The notes: generated by a model not told the origin, from the sequence alone. Counted from the first letter of the stretch, positions 1 through 8,503 are shown. The stretch is 64,000 nucleotides of DNA from Candidatus Villigracilis propinquus (GCA_016714565.1 JADKDM010000038.1:263467-327466), one strand, 5' to 3'. Program-made: numbers and translations.

Positions 1-917
1 CGTGAGTTGCCAAGGTCAATATAAAGTGCCGTTCCATCATCAAGCGTGACGCTCATACCAGTGAAGTCAACGCTGTTGACGACACCATGCACTGTTGTTG
101 CAGCGCTGATATCCGCCTGAGGAATTCCCGTGCCGGTAGAACCTTGTGCGCCGTTACCCTGTCCGTTCGCGCCTTGTAAACCATTACCGCCTTGATTGCC
201 ATTTCCATTTGTGCTTGAAATGATGACTTGATATTGGTCAGCAGACAGATATTGCGGTTGATAGGTTTCGCCTGTCTGTTGAGTGAGTGCGCTAGTGAAT
301 GCCTTCAAGTGATTGAATGAGCCGTTCATCAGGTTGTTATAGACCAGTTGAATATCCGCGTTGTCTGTCTGGGTGAAGCGGGTCTGTAAGTCAACGATGT
401 CCACTTCTTCAATGGTTGCGCCTACTTTGATCGCATCTGCGATTGAGAAGGAACCTTGCGCCATCAGTTGGTCGTACAAAGCCTGGAGGTTGGCATCTGT
501 AAATTTACCGGGATCAAGCGCGGGGTCGGCAAGAGCGTAGCGATCCATCAGCAATTTGATCTGATCCATGTGAGTCTGTTCGCTGGCTGCGATATTTTGA
601 AAAGTGGGCAATCCCCAAAGAGCAAAGAGCTGGTTGTACACATCGCGTGCAAGTTTTTCTTCTTCACGCATAAATAGAAGAGCTGCGGCTTCTTCAGCGC
701 TCAGATCAGAAACAGGGATCGTGGTGAGTTGAGCGCTTCCACTTGTGCCGCTTCCATTTCCGTTCCCATTGCCACTTCCAGTTGATACAGTTGCATCGAG
801 CGCAGCAGGGGTTGTTGTATTGGGAGATGCGAACGCGTTGTACGCGCTTGCGCCCACGGCGATCACGATGACCGCTGAAAGGACGCCGATAATGATGTTT
901 TTCAAATTGTTTAACAT
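1..917 (-). CDS. DUF2202 ferritin-like exported protein (C-terminus off the window)
   Basis: The reading frame starts at the ATG whose complement ends at 917, just after a good ribosome binding site (AAGGAG), and runs off the left edge after about 305 codons. Residues 7-28 form a hydrophobic signal or anchor segment, followed by a Gly/Asn/Ser-rich linker. The middle matches the DUF2202 pattern: an E-rich helix beginning MREEEKLARDVY, then ASEQTHMDQI, and a later FNHLKAF helix, as in ferritin-like four-helix bundles. The region after residue 230 is again Gly/Asn/Gln-rich, followed by a small domain containing VHGVVNSVDFTG. The fold could bind metal, but the substrate is unknown. It shares its strand with the sigma/anti-sigma pair upstream but is separated from it by a terminator hairpin. 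Confidence 0.8.
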   Translation of the reverse strand, partial: MLNNLKNIIIGVLSAVIVIAVGASAYNAFASPNTTTPAALDATVSTGSGNGNGNGSGTSGSAQLTTIPVSDLSAEEAAALLFMREEEKLARDVYNQLFALWGLPTFQNIAASEQTHMDQIKLLMDRYALADPALDPGKFTDANLQALYDQLMAQGSFSIADAIKVGATIEEVDIVDLQTRFTQTDNADIQLVYNNLMNGSFNHLKAFTSALTQQTGETYQPQYLSADQYQVIISSTNGNGNQGGNGLQGANGQGNGAQGSTGTGIPQADISAATTVHGVVNSVDFTGMSVTLDDGTALYIDLGNS

Positions 918-1091
918 TTTTTCTCCTTACAAGTTTTGGCTTGTGTATTGTTTTGAATGGTTCATCACGGTCTGTGATGATGGATGCATGATAGTTTTTC
1001 AATGTAAAGGGAATGTAAATATTGTTTCAAGACATTGAAAAGGATGCTCTTTCAAATCTGTGTACTTTCCTAGTGCTACAAGCTTGCTCAA

Positions 1092-1222
1092 TAGACCTCT
1101 TGCAAAAGTCGAAAAGCCTAACCACGGAGATACAGAGAAAACCAATTAAAAACTTCGTGCTTCAGCGTCTCCGTGGTTTAAATTTTTTCAGACACATCCC
1201 CGGAGCTTATGCAAGAGGTCTA
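1092..1222. repeat. Small palindromic (MITE-like) element
   Basis: Perfect 13-base terminal inverted repeats, TAGACCTCTTGCA at 1092-1104 and its complement at 1210-1222, enclose a second inverted pair (ACCACGGAGA at 1121-1130 and its complement at 1168-1177). The 131 bp unit has no coding capacity and would fold into one long cruciform or RNA hairpin. Nested inverted repeats of this kind are typical of non-autonomous miniature elements; only one copy is seen in this window, so mobility is inferred. Confidence 0.5.
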
Positions 1223-1236
1223 ATAAAGGAAAAATC

Positions 1237-1268
1237 ACAACTCCCCGCCGAATTCGGCGGGGAGTTGT
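1237..1268 (-). terminator. Rho-independent terminator after the sigma/anti-sigma operon
   Basis: A perfect 32-base GC-rich palindrome (ACTCCCCGCCGAA and complement) lies 44 bases past the anti-sigma stop codon and on the minus strand is followed by a short T-rich stretch (GATTTTTCC). Position and shape fit an intrinsic terminator that also insulates the DUF2202 gene downstream. Confidence 0.65.
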
Positions 1269-1311
1269 TGTGTGGTCGTTATGGGTAATGCAACAGCGCA
1301 AAATAACACTG

Positions 1312-1572
1312 TCAGTTTTTTAGATTCAGGTACTCGTCAAGATTGAGGCGTTTGAATAGACGTTCGCGAATGTCTGCGGGCACATCCTCATCCACTGGCA
1401 CGCGGACAAGGTCAATTGTGCGCTTTGTCGTGTTCAAAACGACGCGGCAATTGTCGCAGCCTTCAAGGTGTTTTTCGATCTCCCTGCATAGTTCAGCAGG
1501 CAGTTCGCCATCAATATATTCAGACAGGGTGCCTAATAAGGCCTGACAGTTTTCATGTAAGTGGTCGCTCAT
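1312..1572 (-). CDS. Anti-sigma factor with zf-HC2 domain
   Basis: This 86-residue soluble protein carries the zinc-finger anti-sigma pattern, with His in HLEGCDNC at about residues 35-42 forming the H-x3-C-x2-C core, preceded by the usual LSEYIDGELP helix. Members of this family bind and inhibit their cognate ECF sigma factor, often releasing it on redox or zinc stress. The start ATG overlaps the sigma-factor stop by four bases (ATGA), the classic translationally coupled arrangement. There is no transmembrane segment, so it is a cytoplasmic type. The neighbouring divergent disulfide oxidoreductase and TlpA genes make a redox stimulus plausible, but this is only inference. Confidence 0.85.
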   Translation of the reverse strand: MSDHLHENCQALLGTLSEYIDGELPAELCREIEKHLEGCDNCRVVLNTTKRTIDLVRVPVDEDVPADIRERLFKRLNLDEYLNLKN

Positions 1573-2167
1573 TTTTCCTCTTTTGGGCGCTCGCTGTAAT
1601 AGGTGGAGAGTTTTTCGCGTAAGAACATGCGCGCGCGCAGCAGGCGGTCTTGACGTTTGTCTCTGTTAAATTCAATATCTCAGCCGTATCTTTTATTGAA
1701 ACATCTTCGATGTCGCGAAGAATAAAGACCATGCGCAGGGATTCGGGCAATTTTTTGATCGCTTCATCCAACGCGGATTTGCCTTCTCCGGCGAGCAATT
1801 CGTTCTCAGGCAGGATGCTCCAATCCACAAAGATCTTTGGCAGAATATCCTCGTCTGAATCTTCGGGTTGAAGATCTTCAAGGTTTACTCTTTTCTTTCC
1901 ACGACGCAGCTGCATTAATGCTTCGTTTGATGCTATACGATACAGCCATGTGGAAACACTGGAGCGCCCTTCAAAACCAGAAAGATGGGTCATGGCGCTG
2001 AGGAATGTATTTTGCAGCACATCTTCGGCATCCTATTCGTTGCCGAGCATTTTTAGCCCAAGGCGGTAGATGGGCGTGGAATAGGCATCCACCAGACGCG
2101 CAAATTCGGCCTTATCGCCTGCACGGAGCGCTTCAATGGAAAACTCTTGCGTCGTTGAATTAATCAT
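1569..2167 (-). pseudogene. ECF sigma-70 factor, interrupted by a stop and a frameshift
   Basis: From the ATG at 2167 the frame reads MINSTTQEFSIEALRAGDKA and continues through region 2 (DAEDVLQNTFL, STWLYRIASNEALMQLRRGK) and region 4 (LPESLRMVFILRDIEDVSI, AEILNLTETNVKT). Codon 45 is TAG (2033-2035) inside the GNE-x-DAEDVLQ motif, where a Gln is usual, so a CAG to TAG change fits. Near 1646 a C is missing from a short C run; restoring it gives the expected RLLRARMFLREKLSTYY end and a stop at 1569-1571 overlapping the anti-sigma start. With two lesions the gene should not give a full protein unless one or both are sequence errors. It would have been about 198 residues, normal for this family. 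Confidence 0.8.
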
Positions 2168-2288
2168 TGGATGTCTTTGTTACCGAAAAGTTGCATGAGG
2201 GGAGTATACATCAAAGACAAAAGTGGATGTAACTTTATTACCTCCGGTGCATCCAAATACCGTACGTCAAAATTTCTTTGGAGAAAAC

Positions 2289-2956
2289 ATGGAAAAATTA
2301 CTGAATGAACAGGTGGTCGGGCAGATCAAACAGGCATTTGCCGATTTGGTTAATCCCGTCCAAATTCTCTTCTTTGGTTCAAAGGAGAATTGCGAATACT
2401 GTAACGAAACCCAGCAATTGTTGAGCGAGATCAGCGCAACTGACGAAAAGGTCAGCCTCTCACAGTATGACCTGAATGATGACGCGGCCATTGCGGCGCA
2501 GTATAAAGTGGACAAGGCTCCTGCGATCGTGGTCGCTTCAAAGACGGCGAGCAGATCGTTGACCTTGGCGTCCAGTTTTCGGGGATTCCGGCTGGATATG
2601 AATTTAGCACGCTGATCACCGATATCATCTTCGCCTCAAAACGGGACTCCGGGCTTGGTGCAGCCACCCGTGAGTTTTTGAAAACGCTGACGCAGCCTCT
2701 GCTGCTGCAAGTCTTTGTAACCCCTACCTGACCGCATTGCCCGCGAGCCGTGTTGCTCGCACATCAGATCGCAATGGAAAACCCCACCATGATCCACGCC
2801 GAAGCAGTGGATGCAATGGAATTCCCCGAACTATCACAGCGCTTCAACGTGCAAGGTGTACCGCAAACTGTTATCAATTCAGGCGGCGGAATCTTCACCG
2901 GAGCTTATCCCGAACCGCGCATGTTGGAAGAGATCAAGCGCGCGCTTAAAAACTGA
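2289..2956 (+). CDS. Glutaredoxin-like protein disulfide oxidoreductase; candidate selenoprotein, with one frameshift
   Basis: The product is a two-domain protein disulfide oxidoreductase of about 222 residues. Domain 1, from the ATG at 2289 behind a GGAG ribosome binding site, has the redox motif CEYC (FGSKENCEYCNET). At the A run 2540-2542 one A appears missing: restoring it joins the frame that reads DGEQIVDLGVQFSGIPAGYE, the expected end of domain 1. Domain 2 then reads FVTPT-UGA-PHCPRAVLLAHQ, so the UGA at 2729-2731 replaces the first Cys of the second CxxC site. It ends GVPQTVINSGGGIFTG, a typical cis-Pro region, and stops at 2954-2956. Proteins of this family exchange dithiols and disulfides in the cytoplasm. 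The UGA is either selenocysteine (see the hairpin entry) or a damaged Cys codon. The downstream TlpA gene starts 3 bases later. Confidence 0.75.
2729..2760 (+). other. In-frame UGA followed by a SECIS-like hairpin
   Basis: UGA at 2729-2731 is followed, after 11 bases, by a perfect 6 bp stem (GCGAGC at 2743-2748, GCTCGC at 2755-2760) closing a 6-base loop CGTGTT. The loop begins 17 bases after the UGA and has G in its second position. Known bacterial selenocysteine insertion elements have an apical stem-loop at this range of distances with a G among the first loop bases. The hairpin lies inside the coding sequence of domain 2, as required in bacteria. Confidence 0.45.
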
Positions 2957-2958
2957 TC

Positions 2959-3549
2959 ATGAAAAAACAATCGAAGTATCGCAGGAAGATCATTAAAACT
3001 CAAAGACAGTACCTTCCATTGGCGTTTTTCTGGTTTTGGTATGGAATCGTGTTGTTCGTAGTTTTACAGAGCAATGACGCAAAGACGGCGACATCCACAA
3101 CCGACTTTTCTGTTGTCCCTGCTGAAGTTAATTATCCCGCCCCACAGCTTGCGCTTAAAAATGTGAATGGCGAGACCGAGTCTCTGGCTGATTTCAGCGG
3201 ACAGGTTTTGCTGCTCAACAATTGGGCTACATGGTGCCCGCCCTGCAAAGCGGAAATGCCCACCTTGAAAAAATTTCATGACGCGCATTCTGCCGAGGGG
3301 TTTACGATCATTGCTGTGGAAGCTGGTGATGGGAAAGAGGAAGTTCTGGAGTTTGCCAATTCCCTTGAGCTGACATTCCCCATCTGGCTTGACCCTGAAG
3401 GTGCCGCGCTTAACGCGTTCAAGAATGGCAGCCTGCCGAATTCGTACGTCATCGACCGCAGCGGCACAGTCCGCTATGCGTGGACGGGTGAGATCAGCCT
3501 TGCGATGCTTGAAAAATATGTTACCCCGTTGATCGCAGAGAGTAATTAA
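2959..3549 (+). CDS. Membrane-anchored TlpA/ResA-like thioredoxin
   Basis: The 196-residue protein has a basic N-terminus and one membrane segment (about 19-38, LPLAFFWFWYGIVLFVVLQ), then an extracytoplasmic thioredoxin fold. The AhpC/TSA-Redoxin features are clear: PAPQLALKNVNGE, the active site NWATWCPPCKAEMP at about 89-102, and a cis-Pro region GSLPNSYVIDRSG. TlpA-type proteins reduce disulfides outside the membrane, for example in cytochrome c maturation, which fits the multiheme cytochromes elsewhere in the window. It starts 3 bases after the disulfide oxidoreductase stop, so the two are probably one transcript linking cytoplasmic and extracytoplasmic thiol exchange. The start at 2959 is the first ATG and gives an intact anchor. 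Confidence 0.88.
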   Translation: MKKQSKYRRKIIKTQRQYLPLAFFWFWYGIVLFVVLQSNDAKTATSTTDFSVVPAEVNYPAPQLALKNVNGETESLADFSGQVLLLNNWATWCPPCKAEMPTLKKFHDAHSAEGFTIIAVEAGDGKEEVLEFANSLELTFPIWLDPEGAALNAFKNGSLPNSYVIDRSGTVRYAWTGEISLAMLEKYVTPLIAESN

Positions 3550-3550
3550 T

Positions 3551-3863
3551 TGATGTATGAGTTTCCTCTTCGACAAGAGTAGCAAAGCTCAAACATGAGA
3601 ACTGGTTGGATTGAGCCCAAAAGTAAACAGCCAGAGTGTGGCTCAAGAACTTTCTCATCCAGCGAGATGTGAGTTGCTACAGATCGCGAGCCCAAACTCG
3701 CTTTACTTGAACCAACAGCCATAAACCATTAGCCTTCAACTGCTCCATGAGCTCGGGTTTCCAGTGATTGCGGTCTGCCAAGGCAGCGCCAACAACATCT
3801 ACAAGCAATTCCAGCGCTCCTTCTGTGTCATGAATACCTGCTGGTGTAAGCTCATAATCTACA
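3551..3863 (-). pseudogene. C-terminal remnant of a DDE transposase
   Basis: In one minus-strand frame the sequence reads TPAGIHDTEGALELLVDVVG, LADRNHWKPELMEQLKANGL, then RVWARDL, a TAG, and WMRKFLSHTLAVYF through to LVEE. These are the final blocks of an IS4/IS982-type transposase. The join between LWLLV and KRVWARDL skips the central part, so there is an internal deletion as well as the in-frame stop and the lost N-terminus. No terminal inverted repeats could be identified. It is a dead scar directly abutting the first dispersed repeat copy. Confidence 0.55.
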
Positions 3864-4267
3864 ATAACAACAAAAAAAACGCCATCTTACGGCGTTTTTT
3901 TTTGTTTATTTTCCAGCGGTCCAGACGGGGATAGAAATCGCGGTGCGTAACTTTTTCGCAAACTAACGATGAAGTGAATTTTGAGCCTTTTAAAAGCTGT
4001 TTTTGTAATTCCCTGCGAAGACAGGAATAATGTCTCGCAATACTTGTTACGTTTTATTACGGCTAGTCTCAGATCACATGCCTTATCGAAGAACAGCAAC
4101 AATTGGCCGGGGAAATTTCTTCCAAAAATCCCAAAAAGCTCAAGGATGAAGCAAACTGTATAACAGTCATTTCATATGTGGATATAGAGAAAGTCAAGCA
4201 ATTAATGGGACAGTTTGTTAAATCGAGACAATTGTCTACTTGTGTCATAAAATGAATAGTTTTATTT
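3863..4267. repeat. Dispersed intergenic repeat, copy 1 (left end truncated)
   Basis: This stretch shares long near-identical blocks with three other places (about 15005, 31841 and 52270/53672): the terminator-like hairpin, the block GCGGTGCGTAACTTTTTCGC, the block GACAGGAATAATGTCTCGCA and the end AAGTCAAGCAATT...GTCGAGACAATTGTC. It lacks the first 120 bases present in copies 3 and 4, being cut by the transposase scar. No conserved reading frame was found. The region 4268-4499 beyond it shows nothing recognisable except AT-rich sequence upstream of the next operon. Confidence 0.7.
3874..3900. terminator. Bidirectional terminator-like hairpin in repeat copy 1
   Basis: AAAAAACGCC at 3874-3883 pairs with GGCGTTTTTT at 3891-3900 around a 7-base loop, with an A run on one side and a T run on the other, so it can terminate transcription in both directions. 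The same position in the other repeat copies has a compensating CCGCC/GGCGG stem. Confidence 0.7.
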
Positions 4268-4499
4268 CATCGATAGGCGCAGTTGACCATATATCTACAC
4301 AGATTATTCTGGATACTGTTGTCTCATTTTCAGTCATATCCTTTGCGTGGATCAAGACTGGATGAGCACCGTCTTCAAATTGAACGTAAAACATACTTGA
4401 CATTATGTATTCTTTGAATTACTATGAGTATATCTAAAGTTACTAAAAGTAACTAAAACAATACAAAAAGTAATTAGAGCCATACAGAAAGAGGTCAAA

Positions 4500-4952
4500 A
4501 TGTCATATCAAGAGAAAAACATCACGGTTTCTTTGGTCAGCCACCTACTGATCGGGGTCTATTATCTGGTCAACCTGTTTCAAATGCAGCAGGCGGGCGG
4601 ACTGATCGCGGCGAAGGTTTTCAGCCTTTGGGCAATCGTCATCGTGGCAACCATCATCGCAACTATTCTTGGCAGTATTCTCACCAACATCTTGCTCAGC
4701 ATTGTCCATGCGATAAGGACAAGATCGGATCAGGAAGAACGTTTCATTGAAGATGAGCGCGACCAACTGATTGGACTGAAAGGCAGCAAGGTTTCCTACA
4801 TTGCGTTTTCGATTGGGGTGTTGATCGCCATGCTGAGCTTTGCCTTTGGGCAGCCGCCCCTCGTGATGTTCAGCCTACTCATTCTCTCCTCTATTCTTGC
4901 CGAAATCATCGGGGATATTTCGCAGTTGTACCTTTATAGAAAGGGGTTCTAA
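4500..4952 (+). CDS. DUF2178-like four-helix membrane protein
   Basis: The 150-residue protein has four hydrophobic segments (roughly 10-25, 40-68, 98-115 and 120-140) and a charged cytoplasmic loop containing RSDQEERFIEDERDQLIGLKG. That loop, DERxxxIxxKGxxxxY, is the hallmark of small membrane proteins paired with an adjacent XRE regulator. Its biochemical role is unknown. It starts behind GAGGTC at 4493 and is followed after one base by the regulator at 4954. It is the first gene of a five-gene plus-strand operon ending at 7562. Confidence 0.75.
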   Translation: MSYQEKNITVSLVSHLLIGVYYLVNLFQMQQAGGLIAAKVFSLWAIVIVATIIATILGSILTNILLSIVHAIRTRSDQEERFIEDERDQLIGLKGSKVSYIAFSIGVLIAMLSFAFGQPPLVMFSLLILSSILAEIIGDISQLYLYRKGF

Positions 4953-4953
4953 G

Positions 4954-5181
4954 ATGGACAAATACAAGGTGCAAAACAATGTTCGGAAATTGAGGTTTCA
5001 CAACAACGAACTGACGCAGGAACAACTCGCGAAAAAGGTCGGCGTGACACGGCAGACCATCATTGCCATCGAAGGCGGGAAGTACGCCCCCTCGCTGGAA
5101 TTGGCTTTCAAGATTGCCCTCGTTTTCGGCGTACCGCTGCAAGAAGTATTTTCATATGAACTTGAAGAAGATGAAAAATGA
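4954..5181 (+). CDS. XRE-family HTH transcriptional regulator
   Basis: This 75-residue protein is almost entirely one helix-turn-helix domain: VRKLRFHNNELTQEQLAKKV, then GVTRQTIIAIEGGKYAPSLEL, then FKIALVFGVPLQEVFSYE. Such single-domain regulators of the YozG/PlcR-like type usually control their own operon together with a neighbouring DUF2178-like membrane protein. The ATG at 4954 follows AAAGGGG; an earlier upstream ATG in this frame would sit inside the previous gene and extends before the conserved domain, so it is not used. The stop overlaps the next start (ATGA). Confidence 0.85.
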   Translation: MDKYKVQNNVRKLRFHNNELTQEQLAKKVGVTRQTIIAIEGGKYAPSLELAFKIALVFGVPLQEVFSYELEEDEK

Positions 5182-5864
5182 ACTCGAATAGAAAGACCGC
5201 AGGATTTGTCGGAGCCTTATTTTTGACCGCGATGGTGGCGAGCCTGCTGGGTGGCGGACTGGTGGGATCCGTGATCTCCACGCCGAATCATCTTGTCACA
5301 TCGGAAAATGAAACCCTGCTAATCGTGGGGATGCTCCTCGAACTGGTGAACGCCATCGTCGTGGTTGGGATCGCATCGCTGATGTTCCCAATCCTGAAAC
5401 AACACAACGAAACAATGGCGGTTGGATACCTGGGCCTTCGAATCGTCGAGGCTGTATTTTGCGGGATGATCGTGATCGCTCCTATGTCGCTGATGACGCT
5501 AAGCCGGGAGTATTTGAAGGCGGGGATTTCGGAAGCTCAATTTCAGGCTGCGGGCATCCTTGCCATTGCGGAGCGCGCGAGTGTGGCAAACCTGTTGATC
5601 CTCATCTTCTTCTGCCTAGGCGCATTTTTGCTCTACTCCCTGTTGTATCAATCAAAACTCCTGCCGCGATTTATTTCGGTTTGGGGACTGGTCGCTGTTG
5701 TGTTGGTCTTGATAATAAACCTGCTGTCATTGAAACTGGAAATTGGCATGGGAGTAAGCATGGTTTTCGCCCTCCCAATCATCCTGAACGAAATCTTCAT
5801 GGGGATTTGGTTGATCGTCAAAGGATTCAATCCGTCCGTGGACGTGCCCTCGAGCCTGCCATAA
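5178..5864 (+). CDS. DUF4386 family membrane protein
   Basis: The 228-residue protein has six or seven hydrophobic segments with the DUF4386 pattern: an N-terminal NRKTAGFVGALFLTAM segment, the GYLGLRIVEA block, and LLYQSKLLPRFISVWGLVA near residue 155. No catalytic function is established for this family. Its ATG overlaps the stop of the XRE regulator, so translation is coupled. The following gene at 5930 appears to encode a second membrane protein. Confidence 0.8.
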   Translation: MNSNRKTAGFVGALFLTAMVASLLGGGLVGSVISTPNHLVTSENETLLIVGMLLELVNAIVVVGIASLMFPILKQHNETMAVGYLGLRIVEAVFCGMIVIAPMSLMTLSREYLKAGISEAQFQAAGILAIAERASVANLLILIFFCLGAFLLYSLLYQSKLLPRFISVWGLVAVVLVLIINLLSLKLEIGMGVSMVFALPIILNEIFMGIWLIVKGFNPSVDVPSSLP

Positions 5865-5929
5865 TGGTTATAAACCCCGCATTCAAGGCAGTAAGAGCAA
5901 TATACAAGAAATCAAAACAGGAGAAAGCA

Positions 5930-6593
5930 ATGAAAGAATTAAAGAAATTTGGCGGTTTCGCCGCGTTCTATCTGGCAGCCGCCTACATCATCGGGCTGAT
6001 TCTGTTCGTCGTCGTGCTGGACTATCCCAGCATTACCGACCCAGCCCAAAAACTGACTGTGCTGGTCGAAAATCAGTTGGTCATCTTTCGACCAACCTGC
6101 TGCTGTACGTGTTCTTTGGCCTCTTTCTGGTGGTACTGGCCCTGGCCCTGCACGATCACTGAAATCTGGCGCACCTGCCCTGATGCAGGTAGCTACCGTG
6201 GTTGGAATCATCTGGGCGGGTTCCCTGATCGCCAGCGGCATGGCTTCTAATGCTGGGATTGACCTCGTCGTCGCCTTGTACGCCAAAGACCCGGCGCAAG
6301 CTATGCTGACCTGGGAAACCATCGAAACGATCGCCTCGAACGGGATTGGTAATGGCAACGGCGAAATCCTGGGCGGCGTCTGGACACTTCTGGTCAGCCT
6401 AGCTGCACTGCGCTCTGGCGGGTTGACCAAAGCGCTGAATATCCTCGGCCTGTTGATCGGAGCAGTGGGCATCATAACCCTGACGCCCGGGCTAAAAGAC
6501 CTGGTTGGGATTTTTGCAATCGGACATATCATTTGGTATATCTGGGTGGGGATCGTGTTGTTGGGTACATCCAGTAAAGGAGAAACAAGATGA
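5930..6593 (+). pseudogene. Membrane protein of unknown family, two frameshifts
   Basis: From the ATG at 5930 (ribosome binding site AGGAGA) the frame reads MKELKKFGGFAAFYLAAAYI and continues to VENQLVIF. At the T run 6086-6088 one T appears missing; the next frame gives STNLLLYVFFGLFLVVLALA. A second one-base loss near 6157 leads to KSGAPALMQVATVVGIIWAG, which runs on to the stop at 6593. The restored product would be about 220 residues with five or six membrane segments. I do not recognise the family. Both breaks could be sequence errors because every segment is well preserved. The stop overlaps the next start (ATGA). Confidence 0.6.
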
Positions 6594-7562
6594 AAGCAAT
6601 TGTAATCACAAAATACGGCCCACCCGAAGTTCTTGAAGTGAGACAGGTGGATAAACCTGCTCCCAAAGACAACGAAGTCTTGATCCGAATCCATGCCACA
6701 GCGGTGGTCGCAACCGATCCTCAATTTCGAAAAGGCGACCCATTTATTACGAGATTTTTCAACGGGCTGACGAAACCTAAACATGCCATCCCAGGTGATG
6801 TGGTGGCCGGGGAAATTGAGTCTGTCGGCAAAGATGTGACTTTATATAAACCAGGCGACCAGGTCTTTGCGGCTTGCGCCATGACTCAGGGCGGTCAGGC
6901 CGAGTACATCTGCCTGCCGGAAGATGGCCCATTGGCAACCAAGCCACTTAATATGAGCTACGAGGAGGCGGCTGGCATCCCTGATGGCGGATTGGGCGCA
7001 TTGAATTTCCTGCGTGATGCTGCCCAAATCCAGAGCGGGCAAACCATTCTCATCAACGGCGCTTCTGGATCAGTCGGCACGTATGCGGTTCAACTCGCCG
7101 TACACTTTTGGCACTCAAGTGACCGCTGTATGCAGTGCTGCCAATGTCGAGTTGGTTAGATCACTGGGCGCTCATAAGGTGATTGACTACACAAAAGAGG
7201 ACTTTACCGGGAATGGACAGACCTATGACATCATTTTCGATGCGGTTGGCAAGAGTTCATTTTCGCGTTGCAAAAGCTCGCTCAATCAAAAAGGAGTCTA
7301 CGTCACCAGCGTCCCCGCACCAGATTTCCTGCTTGGCATGTTATTGACTTCAAAAAGCAAAGGCAAAAAAGCAGCTTTTGTGGCTCCGGGTTTGCGTTCG
7401 TCCAGTGACAAGGCGAAAGACCTTGTCTTTCTCAAAGAGTTGATCGAGGCAGGAAAAATAAGATCGGTCATTGATCGACGCTACCCGTTGGAAGAGATTG
7501 TCGAGGCGCATATTTATGTTGAAAAAGGACACAAAAAGGGAAATGTTGTCATCACTGTATAA
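6590..7562 (+). CDS. Quinone-oxidoreductase-like NAD(P)-dependent MDR enzyme, one frameshift
   Basis: The frame opens MKAIVITKYGPPEVLEVRQV, the signature of the medium-chain dehydrogenase/reductase QOR group, and has the GroES-like core (PGDVVAGEIESVGKDV) and the cofactor-binding loop GASGSVGTYAVQLA. At 7106-7109 a T run has one T too many: removing it joins VHF to GTQVTAVCSAANVELVRSLG, and the protein continues to HKKGNVVITV at 7562, about 323 residues, normal for the family. The zinc ligands of true alcohol dehydrogenases are absent. It probably reduces quinones or enones with NADPH. It closes the operon that begins at 4500. Confidence 0.8.
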
Positions 7563-7578
7563 CTCATAATACGTAACC

Positions 7579-7860
7579 TTCCCCTCATCTTACGAAGACT
7601 CCCGCGCGCGCTTCATTCGTGACTTTGAACTGCTGCGCCCCCAATGGGCAGATTCTCGCCTTGAGTCTGTTCCGCTAAAAGCCAATCCCACTTTGAGAAT
7701 TGACTACGTCCGGGCAGAGCCGTGCAAGAAAGAGAATCTCGTCATCATCACCGCCGCCGAACATGGCATCGAAAGGTATGTCGGTTCAGCCATGCTGAAA
7801 ATTTTCATGGATGAATTTGCGCCGAGACTCAATTTAGAAAATACAGGCTTGCTCCTACGT
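7579..7860 (+). pseudogene. N-terminal fragment of a DUF2817 (M14-like) peptidase
   Basis: The frame reads SYEDSRARFIRDFELLRPQW and later LVIITAAEHGIERYVGSAML, EFAPRLN, which matches the start of DUF2817 zinc-peptidase-like proteins (usually GxHGxEGxxGS). No start codon is present and the similarity ends abruptly after NTGLLL, where the sequence runs into the IS630 scar. The second Gly of the HGxEG motif is changed to Arg. It is a truncated relic. Confidence 0.5.
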
Positions 7861-7937
7861 GAAAAACTGGACTGCGAATTCCCATTCGGGGAAATTGCCG
7901 GCCGAGATGGCCTCGAACATATCACGGCAGTGGAAGT

Positions 7938-8273
7938 CTTGAATTTTTCTTGGATGACTTGTCGAATGCGCTCCAGTGTCCAGCGATCCGTTGAAAATCC
8001 ATGTCATAACGCGCCTTGATCCAGGATTCTCTTGAGACGCTGTTTCTGTTCCTGGCTCAGTTTCGCCTCAACGCCTCTTGCCTTTTTGCTTTTGAGACCT
8101 TTGATGCCTTGGCTTTCGACTACCTTTGCCCAATCACACACGGTCGCCCGGCTGACACTCAATTGGCGGGCTATCTCGGCTTGGCTTAATTTACCGGCTT
8201 TCAGCAACCGCCCGCCTTCTTGCCGTCTTTCTTCCATTTGCTCTCGCGTTAGGTACGATGGCTTCCATGTCAT
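7938..8273 (-). pseudogene. IS630-type transposase, N-terminal HTH part
   Basis: The frame from 8273 encodes an 89-residue helix-turn-helix protein (LSQAEIARQLSVSRATVCDW) typical of the first half of IS630-family transposases. A TGA at 8004-8006 stops it, but the same frame continues HGFSTDRWTLERIRQVIQEK, the next conserved block, before homology ends near 7940. The DDE catalytic part is missing. The element is therefore a truncated scar, with the DUF2817 fragment at its broken end. Confidence 0.6.
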
Positions 8274-8299
8274 CCCTTTATTGTATGGCTATTTTCGTT

Positions 8300-8503
8300 A
8301 CCCTGAATAGTGATCGATTCAATAACGACACACAAAATAACGGTGACCACCCAAAGCGGAAGCTGCTCTGATCGGCGGGTGATCTTTCGCAGTCCGCTCT
8401 CGAACCACCCTAGGAAAAGATCAACCAGTGTTTTTTACTCGCCCGCTGTCAATCGGCGCTTGAGTTCTTCGCGTTTTTCAATTAGAGCTGTATCGGTTGA
8501 CAT
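8300..8503 (-). pseudogene. Short unrecognised gene remnant
   Basis: From an ATG at 8503 the frame reads MSTDTALIEKREELKRRLTA, a TAA at 8435-8437, then KTLVDLFLGWFESGLRKITR and a hydrophobic stretch PLWVVTVILCVVIES. The conserved look on both sides of the stop suggests the N-terminus of a real membrane protein that has decayed. No family is recognised. The stretch 8504-8690 holds no convincing gene. Confidence 0.3.

Noticed and set aside
706..1002. Minus-strand 98-residue reading frame and the plus-strand frames at 456-1038
   Set aside because: They are shadows of the DUF2202 gene, with low-complexity repeats produced by its Gly/Asn linker, and have no proper ribosome binding sites.
1092..1268. 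CRISPR-like or riboswitch-like array
   Set aside because: There is one palindromic unit only, with no regular spaced repeats and no riboswitch core that I recognise; no CRISPR array was seen elsewhere in the window.
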